18,229 nucleotides of DNA from CAZNJQ01 sp964573545 (lineage in GTDB: Bacteria > Patescibacteriota > Minisyncoccia > Phycocordibacterales > UBA2135). Under the pieces are notes generated by a model. That model had not been told where the DNA came from. It made no database searches and saw only the letters and a program-made list of their open reading frames with translations. Of this stretch, positions 4,140 to 11,547 are shown piece after piece. The stretch's first letter is position 1; the number at the start of each line of letters is the position of its first letter. The DNA lies in contig CAZNJQ010000014.1 of the NCBI GenBank assembly GCA_964573545.1, positions 1 through 18,229 of the forward strand, given 5' to 3'. Both the position numbers and the translations under genes were made by a program.

Positions 4140-6068
4140 CAAGAGGTGCTCTGGGTCAACCGAGACTGCGATAGACGGAGGGAGCGAGCGCAGGCGGTCT
4201 GTTATCTCGGTATTCGGCCATGTTTCCCGCGGGACTCGCAGGAGAGCATGCATGACGAACTTTCCACGGATTTTTGTCGTGAACGCGGGGAAAGCAGCGA
4301 TGTCATACGCTTCGAACAAGGATTCGATTTCCTGTTTTATTTTAATGATCTGTGATTCTGTGCCGTTCCAAGTAAGTTTGATAAGCGTCGTAAACGGCGG
4401 ATAATGGAACATCTCTCGTGCTTGTATCTCTTCGCGGTAAAACTCAAGCATATTGCCGCGGAGAACGTGTCCGAAGAGTGGGTTGTCTGCGGCGCGCGTC
4501 TGGATAATGAATGTCTTTATCGCCCGCGAGCGCAGTTTCATAAGGAGTGAGAATATTTTTTCGTTAATCCTAAAATCAGGAAGCATGAAGAGCGAATCGA
4601 TGGAGAGCACCGCCGTTGCCGCGATTTTTTTGTGAAGGTAGGCGAGTGCCATCTCCGTGCCAATAAGAATGCTTCCCGGATGTGCGTAAAAATCTTCAAT
4701 AATCCGCTCCGCCTTCTTTTTTGTGGGTGCTGTGTCTTTGTCGAGGCGGAAAAATACTCCTTCAGGAAAGAACGCGCGGAGATCTTCTTCTCCCTTCTGT
4801 GCTCCGATACCCAAGGGCGAAAGCCGCCACCCGCTGCATTTTCCACATTGATCCTCTGCTGTCCGCCGCGTGCCGCATTTGTGGCAAAGGAAGACGTTTC
4901 TTGTCTGCGCAGGCAGGCCCGCCTGTCCCGCTCCGACTCTTCCTTTATGGAGCACGACTGGTGCGCTGCAGTGTGCGCACAAGACGATGTCGCCGCAGTC
5001 GTTGCAGACCGTAAGCGGCGCGAGTCCTCTGCGCGCGGTCAGTATGAGCATGTGCGCATTATCCTCGATGACGTTTCGTGCGGCGGATTTTAGCTCCTCG
5101 CTTATCGTGTAGAATTTTCCCGCGTGCGCCGGGAAGCCGTCTTTGTCCTTTCGCATATCGACAAGGAGTTCTTCTGCAGGCGAGAGAGCGCGGAACCGAA
5201 GCGGCGCGAATTCCTGATATTCCCCCCGCTCTTTTTTGTACAGCGTTTCGATCCGGAGCATTGATGCGCCGAGAATGAACCGCGCGCCGATCCCATCCGA
5301 AAAGAACTCCGCGAACGTTCGCGCGTCGGAGAACGGTCGGCGCTTCAGCTTGTATGCGGAACTTTCTTCCCGGTCGACAATGACCGTTCCCCAGTCGCCT
5401 CGCGGCAGCGAGAGAGATACAGCCGTGCCGATTGTGAGAACCGGGTGCGCCGCACTGACAATTGAATTCCATGCCTGCACCATAGCTTCACGTCCCATAT
5501 CCTGGTGGAAGACATGAATATATTCCCGCACGCCGCGTTCGAAGATATCACGCATGCGTTCTGCGTCGTGTGATGAGGGGACGAGAAGGAGTACAGATTC
5601 TTTTTTTGCGAACGATTCACGGATGATGCCTTTATATGCGGCGAATCGTTCCTCATCATCAGCTTGGAGCAGTAATTTTTCCGCCGTACGGTGATTTTTT
5701 CGGACAGCGCTTCCGTCGTATCCTTGCGACGGGGTCTTCAAGAGAAGTTTCTGCGCTAAAAATACGCCGATAACGGCGCCGGTGCCAGTCGCGGAGTACC
5801 GGGCGTATTTTTCTGCCGCCGAGACGAATGCGGGGAGGAAGAAACGAACCGCGTGTACGTCGGCGAGCTTCTTTAAGCTATATGTCTTCTTCTTAAGGTC
5901 CGTTTTTGCTTCTGTCGCAGGCGCCACAGAGACAACGAACGCCGGTACACGCGCGCTGCGGAGCGGGACGGTGACGATCGCTCCGAGGGGAATTTCTTTC
6001 CCCGTAAAATAGGAGAGTGTCTCGGTCCGTATGCCGCGGGAGATGGGGATGACCTCAACGACGTACAT
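4137..6068 (-). CDS. priA: PriA-like primosomal protein with degenerate helicase motifs
   Basis: The overall layout is that of PriA (replication restart protein N'). There is an N-terminal 3'-DNA-end-binding domain (about 1-105), two helicase lobes, a zinc module between them with eight cysteines (355, 358, 364, 367, 395, 398, 408, 411), the PLGIGAQKGEEDL segment equivalent to PLGxGTExxEexL, and a C-terminal domain (about 545-643). The ATPase motifs are missing or broken. No GxxGxGKT is present where the first lobe begins (about 128-160), DEEH reads DREE (232-235), GSATPS reads GASMLR, KGHDF reads AYLHK and VAGRAGR reads KLRSRAI. It is therefore probably a DNA-binding scaffold without helicase activity. 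The zinc module holds a 13-residue insertion encoded by a GC-rich repeat. The start codon lies 6 nt after a predicted +1. It leads the priA-def unit. Confidence 0.85.
   Translation of the reverse strand: MYVVEVIPISRGIRTETLSYFTGKEIPLGAIVTVPLRSARVPAFVVSVAPATEAKTDLKKKTYSLKKLADVHAVRFFLPAFVSAAEKYARYSATGTGAVIGVFLAQKLLLKTPSQGYDGSAVRKNHRTAEKLLLQADDEERFAAYKGIIRESFAKKESVLLLVPSSHDAERMRDIFERGVREYIHVFHQDMGREAMVQAWNSIVSAAHPVLTIGTAVSLSLPRGDWGTVIVDREESSAYKLKRRPFSDARTFAEFFSDGIGARFILGASMLRIETLYKKERGEYQEFAPLRFRALSPAEELLVDMRKDKDGFPAHAGKFYTISEELKSAARNVIEDNAHMLILTARRGLAPLTVCNDCGDIVLCAHCSAPVVLHKGRVGAGQAGLPAQTRNVFLCHKCGTRRTAEDQCGKCSGWRLSPLGIGAQKGEEDLRAFFPEGVFFRLDKDTAPTKKKAERIIEDFYAHPGSILIGTEMALAYLHKKIAATAVLSIDSLFMLPDFRINEKIFSLLMKLRSRAIKTFIIQTRAADNPLFGHVLRGNMLEFYREEIQAREMFHYPPFTTLIKLTWNGTESQIIKIKQEIESLFEAYDIAAFPAFTTKIRGKFVMHALLRVPRETWPNTEITDRLRSLPPSIAVSVDPEHLL
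4903..4930. repeat. GC-rich palindromic insertion inside the priA zinc module
   Basis: The segment contains CAGGC...GCCTG arms around GGCCC (GCAGGCAGGCCCGCCTGTC). On the minus strand it is read in frame as part of residues 379-389 (GAGQAGLPAQT). The spacing between the second and third Cys pairs is 27 residues, against 14 in E. coli PriA, so about 13 residues were added here. The composition and encoded LPA-Gly-rich peptide resemble the fmt element at 2576-2595 (NLPAGKVG). Confidence 0.6.
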
Positions 6069-6080
6069 AGTATGTTTTTA

Positions 6081-6086
6081 AGTATA
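6081..6086 (-). promoter_or_regulatory. Possible -10 element of priA
   Basis: TATACT (6086-6081 on the minus strand) predicts +1 near 6074 and a leader of about 6 nt before the priA ATG. The -35 position holds only TTCTAA. Confidence 0.35.
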
Positions 6087-6129
6087 CCGCGCTTTCGCGA
6101 GGCTTAGAAATGAATACTAGTATCGTCCG

Positions 6130-6158
6130 TTGCGATGCGTTCATGAATGCTCTAGTAT
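6130..6158 (+). promoter_or_regulatory. Probable promoter of the 6176 membrane-protein gene
   Basis: TTGCGA (6130-6135), a 17-bp spacer and TAGTAT (6153-6158) predict +1 near 6165, about 11 nt before the ATG. It lies back to back with the priA promoter in a 107-bp divergent intergenic region. Confidence 0.45.
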
Positions 6159-6175
6159 AGTTCACAGAACCAGAT

Positions 6176-6817
6176 ATGAGACAGCGCGAGGGCTCCATGG
6201 GCTCATGGCTGAGAGATTTTCCCTGGAATGCCGATCAGTGGCTCCTCGAGAGCGTGTTTGAGAAATTCACACGGTGGTGGCAGAAGACGGTCTTGCACAA
6301 GCACGATTGTTTCTGGTGGGCGCGCGTGATGATCCCGGGGTACACGATATCTGCCCTTCTCATGGTTTTCTTTTTAGAAAACATGGCCGAGAAGGTGTTT
6401 ATCATAGTGACTCTTCTTGGATTCGTGCCGATGTCGTATCTCTTCGTCAAAGATAAAGAGCGTCGCGCATACGAAGCGCTTCGAAAGGGAGCGCTCAATC
6501 CGGAAAAGGTTAATTTTCTGGCGAAACTCTTGCGGATTTTCGAAACTTCTCTATATATTGGTTGTGTCGGCTTCCTCATCATGCGCGGCTTTTTCTACGC
6601 TATCGGCAATCCTCCCGCGAACGAACTTTCCGCCATTCTCGCTTTTGCTTTTTCGACAGTGGTTGTTCTGTTTATGTCGGCGCTTGTGTATCTTGTCGCA
6701 TGCGACCCGCTTCCCCCAGGCACTGAAAAATCGCGCCTCGAGCAGTGGTTTGCATCGCTTCGGGAAGAGCATGGATATGCGCCCGCTCCAGTTCGCTTTT
6801 CGAGCGCCTCTCCATGA
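6176..6817 (+). CDS. Uncharacterised four-helix membrane protein, 213 aa
   Basis: No family recognised. The N terminus is aromatic and amphipathic (WLRDFPWNADQWLLE, about 11-25). Then come two hydrophobic helices (about 50-70 and 72-92), a charged cytoplasmic-looking loop (KDKERRAYEALRKGALNPEK, about 92-112) and two more helices (about 122-142 and 150-174), ending in a polar Pro-rich tail. There is no signal peptide and no catalytic motif. A second in-frame ATG lies at 6197. The gene is bounded by its own promoter and by a terminator that includes its stop codon, so it is probably monocistronic. Confidence 0.75.
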   Translation: MRQREGSMGSWLRDFPWNADQWLLESVFEKFTRWWQKTVLHKHDCFWWARVMIPGYTISALLMVFFLENMAEKVFIIVTLLGFVPMSYLFVKDKERRAYEALRKGALNPEKVNFLAKLLRIFETSLYIGCVGFLIMRGFFYAIGNPPANELSAILAFAFSTVVVLFMSALVYLVACDPLPPGTEKSRLEQWFASLREEHGYAPAPVRFSSASP

Positions 6818-6829
6818 GGCGTTTTTTTT
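6805..6829 (+). terminator. Rho-independent terminator containing the stop codon of the 6176 gene
   Basis: CGCCTC (6805-6810), loop TCCAT, GAGGCG (6816-6821), then eight T (6822-6829). The TGA stop at 6815-6817 lies in the loop and 3' arm, so the hairpin is partly coding. Confidence 0.88.
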
Positions 6830-6843
6830 GTATGGCTCCCGAT

Positions 6844-6872
6844 TTGTGAAAGACATAAAAAAACCATATCAT
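6844..6872 (+). promoter_or_regulatory. Predicted leaderless promoter of murA
   Basis: TTGTGA (6844-6849), a 17-bp spacer and TATCAT (6867-6872). Normal spacing places +1 at 6879, which is the A of the murA ATG. There is no SD. The promoter starts 15 nt after the U-tract of the preceding terminator. Confidence 0.6.
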
Positions 6873-6878
6873 TAGGAC

Positions 6879-8171
6879 ATGAAAGGTGAGAAATTCGTCA
6901 TACAGGGTCTTGGCGGCAGGCGCGTGCTTGAAGGTGATGTCGAGGTAAGGGGCGCAAAGAACGCCGTCCTTAAGGCGCTTGCTGCAAGCGTTCTTTTTAA
7001 CGACACGGTGAGGTTTCAGAATGTGCCGCGTATTGAAGATGTCCTCCGTGCGGGGGATATTTTACGCGCGCTTGGCGCGGATGTCACCTTAGAGGACGGC
7101 GTGCCGCGCGCGGTTACCATTTCGAAGACGTTCCAGACGGAACTTCCGAGAGATATTGCCGCAAAGCTTCGTGCGTCAATCGTCTTCACCGGCCCGATTC
7201 TCGCGCGTTTCGGGAAAGTTTCATTTCCCCATCCGGGAGGATGCGTCATCGGCGAACGGCCCATTGATCTTTTTCTCTCAGGCTTCGAGAAAATGGGCGC
7301 GCGCATTAAAAATCGCGAAAAATCATATGACATCATCGCAGATGGCGGCGTATTGAAGGGCGCGGAGATTTTCTTCAGAAACCAAAGCGTGACCGCGACA
7401 GAGACGCTCATGATGGCGGCCGTGCTCGCGCGCGGGGAGACCGTGCTTTTGAACGCCGCGCGCGAGCCGGAAGTGGAATCGCTCGCGCAGTTCTTAAATT
7501 CATGCGGCGCGAAGATAGAAGGAGCGGGAACGTCGGCAATTGTCATCAAAGGCACGAAACTACTCTCTGCGGGTGCACGGGTGTATACGACACCTCCCGA
7601 CAGGATCGAAGCGGGGAGTTTTCTCATCCTCGGCGCGCTTGCGGCAAAGAAGCTTACGATACGGAATTGTGACCCGTCCCATGTCATGTCTCTTATAGAG
7701 ACACTTCGCGCTACGGGTGTTTCGATACAGACTGCGCGCGATTCGATCATAGTCGAAGGGCGGGGGACGCCGCAGAGCTTACGCTCGGTGCACGTCAAGA
7801 CGGCGGAGTATCCGGGATTTCCGACCGACATCCAGGCACCGATGACCATCTTTCTCACGCAGACGAGTGGGCGCGCAATGGTGTTCGAAACTATTTTTGA
7901 AGGACGGCTCGGATATGTCGAGGATATCATCCGTATGGGTGCGCGGATCGATGTCTGTGACCCACATCGCGTTATCATTCACGGCCCTACGCCGCTTCGC
8001 GGCAGAGAGCTCCAAGGGCCCGACTTGCGCGCCGGGCTCGCGTTCGTGATCGCCGGAATAATTGCGAAAGGCGAATCAGTGGTACATAATGTGTACAACA
8101 TTGACCGCGGCTACGAGCGCATAGAAGAACGGCTGCGGGGCATCGGAGTTGATATACAAAGGACTCAATAA
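6879..8171 (+). CDS. murA: UDP-N-acetylglucosamine 1-carboxyvinyltransferase
   Basis: MurA transfers enolpyruvate from PEP to UDP-GlcNAc, the first committed step of peptidoglycan synthesis in the cytoplasm. The 430-residue protein is full length and shows the two-domain EPSP-synthase-like fold. It has the substrate-binding GAKNAVLKALAAS (Lys27), the active-site loop PGGCVIGERP with catalytic Cys122 (the residue targeted by fosfomycin in Cys-type MurA), and YPGFPTDIQAP (about 308-318) and YERIEERLRGIGVDI at the C terminus. It leads a unit with mreB (3 nt gap) and holB, tying wall precursor supply to the elongation cytoskeleton. Transcription is predicted to begin at the ATG itself. Confidence 0.96.
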   Translation: MKGEKFVIQGLGGRRVLEGDVEVRGAKNAVLKALAASVLFNDTVRFQNVPRIEDVLRAGDILRALGADVTLEDGVPRAVTISKTFQTELPRDIAAKLRASIVFTGPILARFGKVSFPHPGGCVIGERPIDLFLSGFEKMGARIKNREKSYDIIADGGVLKGAEIFFRNQSVTATETLMMAAVLARGETVLLNAAREPEVESLAQFLNSCGAKIEGAGTSAIVIKGTKLLSAGARVYTTPPDRIEAGSFLILGALAAKKLTIRNCDPSHVMSLIETLRATGVSIQTARDSIIVEGRGTPQSLRSVHVKTAEYPGFPTDIQAPMTIFLTQTSGRAMVFETIFEGRLGYVEDIIRMGARIDVCDPHRVIIHGPTPLRGRELQGPDLRAGLAFVIAGIIAKGESVVHNVYNIDRGYERIEERLRGIGVDIQRTQ

Positions 8172-8174
8172 ATA

Positions 8175-9188
8175 ATGGCTTTTTTCTCAAAAAAACTTGG
8201 TATTGACCTGGGAACCGCGAATACGCTGGTATACGTTCCCGGCAAGGCGGTGGTTTTGAACGAACCATCGGTTGTCGCCGTTTCCATAGAAGACAACAAG
8301 ATTCTCGCAGTCGGCCTTGAGGCAAAGGAGATGATAGGCAAGACCCCCGATTCTATCGTCGCATACCGCCCCATGAAAGACGGCGTCATTGCGGATTATC
8401 GGGTGACGGAGGCAATGCTCCGATATTTTATCGGAAAATCACTCGGCGCGTGGAATATATTTAAGCCCGACGTCCTTATCTCGGTTCCCGCAGGGGTCAC
8501 ATCGACGGAGCGCCGCGCGGTCATTGAAGCAGCAATTAAAGCCGGAGCGCGGAGCGCGTATGTGGTCAAAGAGCCGATACTCGCGGCAATCGGAGCGGGG
8601 ATTCCTATTCATGAAGCGCACGGGAACATGGTTGTCGATATCGGCGGCGGCACTACCGATGTCGCCGTTATCTCCCTGGGCGGCATCGTCGCTTCAAAGT
8701 CGGTGAAATGCGCCGGCAACAGGATAGACGCCGCCATCGCAGACTATATTAAGAAGACGTTCAACCTCGCGATCGGAGACAAGACAGCCGAGGATGTGAA
8801 GATACGCATCGGCTCCGCCGTGCCGCTTGAAGAAGAGCTCTCAATGCAGATAAAGGGGCGGGATTTCATCGCCGGATTGCCGCGTTCGGTTGAAATCTCG
8901 ACGAATGAAATCGTGAAAGCGATAGCCGTCGAACTCCGCGAGATAGTGAAAGCCATAAAAGATGTCTTGCAGGAAACGCCACCGGAACTTTCGGCAGACA
9001 TCATTGATCGCGGAATTATCATGACAGGCGGCACCTCGCAGCTTCGCAATCTTCCCGAGCTTGTCTTCAGGCGGACAGGAGTGAAAGCATATCTCGCGGA
9101 CGACGCGCTCTATTGTGTCGCGAAAGGGACCGGCGTTACGCTCGAACATTTGGATACCTATAAAAAGAGTATTATCGCGAAACGGTGA
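8175..9188 (+). CDS. mreB: Rod-shape determining protein MreB, copy 1
   Basis: MreB is the bacterial actin that guides peptidoglycan elongation along the membrane. The 337-residue protein has phosphate-1 GIDLGTANTLVY (about 9-20), the helix carrying the catalytic Glu (VKEPILAAIGAG, where the family mostly has EEP), phosphate-2 DIGGGTTDVAVISLGG (about 155-170) and the adenosine motif MTGGTSQLRNLPEL (about 284-297). The N terminus is short (MAFFSKK), with only a minimal membrane-binding segment. It differs clearly from the copy at 14284, which heads the mreBCD cluster; this one is linked to murA and holB instead. Its stop overlaps the holB ATG (TGATG). Confidence 0.95.
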   Translation: MAFFSKKLGIDLGTANTLVYVPGKAVVLNEPSVVAVSIEDNKILAVGLEAKEMIGKTPDSIVAYRPMKDGVIADYRVTEAMLRYFIGKSLGAWNIFKPDVLISVPAGVTSTERRAVIEAAIKAGARSAYVVKEPILAAIGAGIPIHEAHGNMVVDIGGGTTDVAVISLGGIVASKSVKCAGNRIDAAIADYIKKTFNLAIGDKTAEDVKIRIGSAVPLEEELSMQIKGRDFIAGLPRSVEISTNEIVKAIAVELREIVKAIKDVLQETPPELSADIIDRGIIMTGGTSQLRNLPELVFRRTGVKAYLADDALYCVAKGTGVTLEHLDTYKKSIIAKR

Positions 9189-9928
9189 TGAGCACCCGTA
9201 CTATGAGCGCACCTTCGGCGAAGAAACCACGCACGGCGCTTCTGGAAGGGGAAGCGCTTCATCATGCATACATACTGGAAGGAGTTTTCGAGGAAATTGT
9301 ACCAGAGCTTACTCGTGAGCTTGAGAAGCGCCTAAGCGTTTCTTTCCAAGGGAATCCGAACGTATTCTCCCGCGAATACGACACGTTCGGGATTGACGAC
9401 GCCCATGAGCTTGTGCGCCGCGCCTCGCTGAAGGAAGTTCGGAGCCAAACGGCGCACAACAGTGTCTCCGGAGAGCGGAAAATTTTTATCATTGCGGCAC
9501 GGTCGCTCACGCGTGATGCCGAAAACGCGCTCTTAAAACTCCTTGAAGATCCGACGGCACATACGCATTTTTTTATCATTGTTCCTTCCGCACAAACGCT
9601 TCTTCCGACGCTCATATCGCGGACGGTCGTCATTTCGCGGGTGCATCGTGCAGCCGGAGAGGAGATGGGGAATTTCATGCGAAAAACACATGCGGAACGG
9701 CTGAAATATGTCGAAAAAGTGCTTGCCTCCGAAGATGTAAGAGACGCTCATTCTTTTTTGAACGCACTTGAGGTGTATATGCGGCAAAAAACTGCTCCGC
9801 ATGCCATGACAGACGATACACTGTTTGTATTCAAGGAGATACAAAAATGCCGCGATTATGCAGGGCGTCGCGGCGCATCTTTAAAGACACTCCTGGAGCA
9901 CATCGCGCTTATTACACCCGTAGTGTAG
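9188..9928 (+). CDS. holB: DNA polymerase III delta' (HolB)-like clamp-loader subunit
   Basis: The 246-residue protein has the delta'/DnaX AAA+ layout. It starts with HHAYILEG at the position of the HAxLLxGP strand, then a linker with DTFGIDDAHELVRRAS (about 61-76; family pattern I.i..ir.l...), ERKIFIIAARSLTRDAENALLKLLEDP (about 93-119) and FFIIVPSAQTLLPTLISRT (about 123-141), where SRT is the SRC-type arginine-finger motif. There is no Walker A, as is usual for delta', which is the non-hydrolysing stator of the clamp loader. A helical C-terminal domain follows, shorter than in E. coli (334 aa). The ATG at 9188 overlaps the mreB stop; an alternative GTG lies one codon upstream at 9185. It is the last gene of the murA-mreB-holB unit. 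Confidence 0.85.
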   Translation: MSTRTMSAPSAKKPRTALLEGEALHHAYILEGVFEEIVPELTRELEKRLSVSFQGNPNVFSREYDTFGIDDAHELVRRASLKEVRSQTAHNSVSGERKIFIIAARSLTRDAENALLKLLEDPTAHTHFFIIVPSAQTLLPTLISRTVVISRVHRAAGEEMGNFMRKTHAERLKYVEKVLASEDVRDAHSFLNALEVYMRQKTAPHAMTDDTLFVFKEIQKCRDYAGRRGASLKTLLEHIALITPVV

Positions 9929-9955
9929 AAAAACCCGCCACACAAGGGTGGCGGG
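9929..9955 (-). terminator. Rho-independent terminator of the PDZ-less site-2 protease gene
   Basis: On the minus strand a perfect 8-bp stem (CCCGCCAC / GTGGCGGG, 6-nt loop) is followed by TTTTT (9933-9929). It ends directly at the holB stop (9926-9928), so it may also serve as a roadblock for the convergent unit. Confidence 0.85.
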
Positions 9956-9958
9956 GTG

Positions 9959-9978
9959 GTGAACGCGGAGGCGTTCAC
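9959..9978. repeat. Perfect hairpin over the stop codon of the site-2 protease gene
   Basis: GTGAACGC (9959-9966) and GCGTTCAC (9971-9978) pair perfectly around GGAG. The stop codon of the minus-strand gene (9977-9975) lies in the stem. No U-tract follows; the true terminator begins 4 nt further on. It may stabilise the 3' end of the mRNA. Confidence 0.6.
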
Positions 9979-10784
9979 GAGAGAATGCGTATAATGTCGC
10001 CGTATGTCGTGACGGCAAAAAGCGCGAGAAGGAGCACAATGCCAGCGATGTTTACTGCCGTAAGCCACTTTTTCTTAAGGGGCCTGCCGGATAGTGCTTC
10101 TACGACGTAGAAGAAGAGGTATCCGCCGTCAAGTATCGGTATCGGTAAGAGGTTCATGATTCCCAGCGCAAGCGAGATATGCGCCGAGAGGAAGAGGAAG
10201 CCAATCCATCCGTATTTTGATGTGATGCGTTCCGCGATATGCGCGATGCCGACGGGACCGGAAAACGTCTCGCGGACTGATTTCTCTCCGGTTCCGACAT
10301 CTCCGAGTGTGCCGAACGTGAGCACGGTCACGTTCGCGATTTCTTGAGCGCTTCTTTCCACGGCGGCAGCAAGAGTATACTTCCCATTCGTCTGCGCCGA
10401 AAGCCCTCCGCCTGATGTCGCGTAGAAGAAAAACGAGAACAAGGCGAATGCGCACATAATGTTTGCAATCGGTCCCGCCGCGACGACAGCGATACGAGCC
10501 CAAACGTTTGATGTATCGAAGGCCGTATGCTCATACGCCCTTGTTTCTTTCTGCTCTTCCGGTTTTAAAAATTCCACGTACCCTCCGAGCGGCAACAGAG
10601 ACAACTTGAATCTCGTGCCGTGCCGATTGTTCCACCCGAACAGTTCTGTCCCGAAGCCGACAGAGAATGCCTTGACCGCAATGCCGTTAAACCGCGCCAC
10701 AATGTAATGTCCCCACTCGTGGATGACGATAAGGGGCATAACGATGAGAATAAACAGAGCAACGCTCCAGAAAAAAGTTGTCAT
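9975..10784 (-). CDS. Site-2 protease (RseP/M50 family), PDZ-less
   Basis: This intramembrane zinc metalloprotease has 269 residues. The zinc motif HEWGH (His22, Glu23, His26) lies in the first helix and the third ligand in NLLPIPILDGG (Asp219). Other family marks are FGTELFGWNNRHGTRFKLSLLPLGGYVEF (about 44-72) and VVAAGPIANIMCAFALF (about 99-115). About 70 residues separate the second and third helices, and no PDZ domain can be recognised in them, unlike the paralogue at 11548. Members of this family cut transmembrane segments of anti-sigma factors or remnant signal peptides; the substrate here is unknown. It is transcribed alone, with a clear SD (10789-10795) and a terminator, and is convergent with holB and divergent from frr. 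Confidence 0.9.
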   Translation of the reverse strand: MTTFFWSVALFILIVMPLIVIHEWGHYIVARFNGIAVKAFSVGFGTELFGWNNRHGTRFKLSLLPLGGYVEFLKPEEQKETRAYEHTAFDTSNVWARIAVVAAGPIANIMCAFALFSFFFYATSGGGLSAQTNGKYTLAAAVERSAQEIANVTVLTFGTLGDVGTGEKSVRETFSGPVGIAHIAERITSKYGWIGFLFLSAHISLALGIMNLLPIPILDGGYLFFYVVEALSGRPLKKKWLTAVNIAGIVLLLALFAVTTYGDIIRILS

Positions 10785-10788
10785 CGTT

Positions 10789-10795
10789 CCTCTCC
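10789..10795 (-). promoter_or_regulatory. Shine-Dalgarno of the site-2 protease gene
   Basis: GGAGAGG lies 4 nt upstream of the ATG at 10784-10782 on the minus strand. It is one of very few SD-like sequences in the window, where most genes have none, and it fixes this start. Confidence 0.65.
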
Positions 10796-10943
10796 AATTC
10801 CTCGGTTGTTGTGTTGTCGTAAGGATACTTCTATTAGAAGGAAAACATAAAAATATATTTTTGTCAAGCTTTTTCGTGTAAATAAAATTAAAGCACGCGA
10901 CACATCGCGTGTCTTAGAACGGACATATTTGCCCCGATAAGTG

Positions 10944-10952
10944 TGTTATACT
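10944..10952 (+). promoter_or_regulatory. Extended -10 promoter of frr
   Basis: TGTTATACT matches the extended -10 TGnTATAAT closely. The predicted +1 is about 10959, giving a leader near 34 nt. No good -35 is present, as is usual for extended -10 promoters. A second -10-like hexamer, TAAGAT (10977-10982), would put +1 about 4 nt before the ATG and is an alternative near-leaderless start. Confidence 0.5.
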
Positions 10953-10992
10953 GTTCGGTATATATATTAAAAGTTGTAAGATACGACGGCAT

Positions 10993-11544
10993 ATGGCATA
11001 CGATTTTTCTCCGTTGAATAAAAAAATAGACGAGATAAAAGACTGGCTTGCGAACGAATTTCTCCACGTGCGAACAGGCCGGGCGACGCCGTCGATCCTC
11101 GACAGTGTCCGTGTATCTTCGTACGGCTCACTTTCGCCGATACAGCATGTTGCGGGAGTTACCGTTGAGGATGCAAAGACTATTCTCGTCACGCCGTGGG
11201 ATAAAGAACACATACGCGCAATAGAAGCGGCTGTCATAAATGCCGGGCTTGGTCTCTCCGTCTCGACGACCGATAGGGGCGTGCGAGTCATTTTTCCGGA
11301 ATTAACCGCGGAACGACGCACAGCGCTTCAGAAGGTCGTGAAAGCAAAACACGAAGAAGCCCGGGTCTCTTTGAGGAAAGCCCGCGACGAGGCGTGGGAG
11401 GAAATCCAGGCGAAAGAAAAGAGCGGCGAGATCGGCGAAGACGATAAATTCAGACTCAAAGAAGAGATGCAGACACTTATTGATACTGCAAATGCCACGT
11501 TCGACGACATGGTGGGTAAAAAAGAGAAAGACCTTTCGTTCTAG
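10993..11544 (+). CDS. frr: Ribosome recycling factor
   Basis: RRF splits post-termination ribosomes together with EF-G. The 183-residue protein is of standard length (about 185) and has the family blocks FLHVRTGRATPSILD (about 24-38), VSSYGSLSPIQHVAGVTVEDAKTILV (about 42-67), FPELTAERRTALQKVVKAKHEEARVSLRKARDEA (about 98-131) and the closing helix of the three-helix bundle. The ATG sits in CATATG with no SD. The following site-2 protease gene starts 3 nt after the stop. Confidence 0.96.
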   Translation: MAYDFSPLNKKIDEIKDWLANEFLHVRTGRATPSILDSVRVSSYGSLSPIQHVAGVTVEDAKTILVTPWDKEHIRAIEAAVINAGLGLSVSTTDRGVRVIFPELTAERRTALQKVVKAKHEEARVSLRKARDEAWEEIQAKEKSGEIGEDDKFRLKEEMQTLIDTANATFDDMVGKKEKDLSF

Positions 11545-11547
11545 GCT

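Larger units (their letters stand above)
10785..10992. other. Divergent intergenic region between the site-2 protease and frr
   Basis: This is the longest gene-free stretch (208 bp). The left half is AT-rich, with runs such as AAAATATATTTTT. On the minus strand a perfect TTGACA (10867-10862) could be the -35 for the protease, but no good -10 lies 16-18 bp away. A small palindrome CTTCTATTAGAAG lies at 10829-10841. A 7-bp perfect hairpin (CACGCGA/TCGCGTG, 10894-10911) lies about 35 bp upstream of the frr -10 and could be an operator. The frr promoter is at 10944-10952. No RNA gene is seen. Confidence 0.6.

Noticed and set aside
7016..7978. Long open reading frame antisense to murA (320 codons)
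   Set aside because: It lies wholly inside an unmistakable murA on the opposite strand, has a low-complexity Ser/Arg/Pro composition and no recognisable domain. It is a shadow of GC-rich codon positions.
9185..9187. GTG as the start of the holB-like gene
   Set aside because: The next codon is an ATG that overlaps the mreB stop as TGATG, the usual coupling arrangement. The GTG adds one residue and has no extra support.
9188..9928. Loss of Walker A in the holB-like protein as a sign of decay
   Set aside because: The delta' subunit of well-studied clamp loaders also lacks ATP hydrolysis and often a consensus P-loop, so this is normal for the family.
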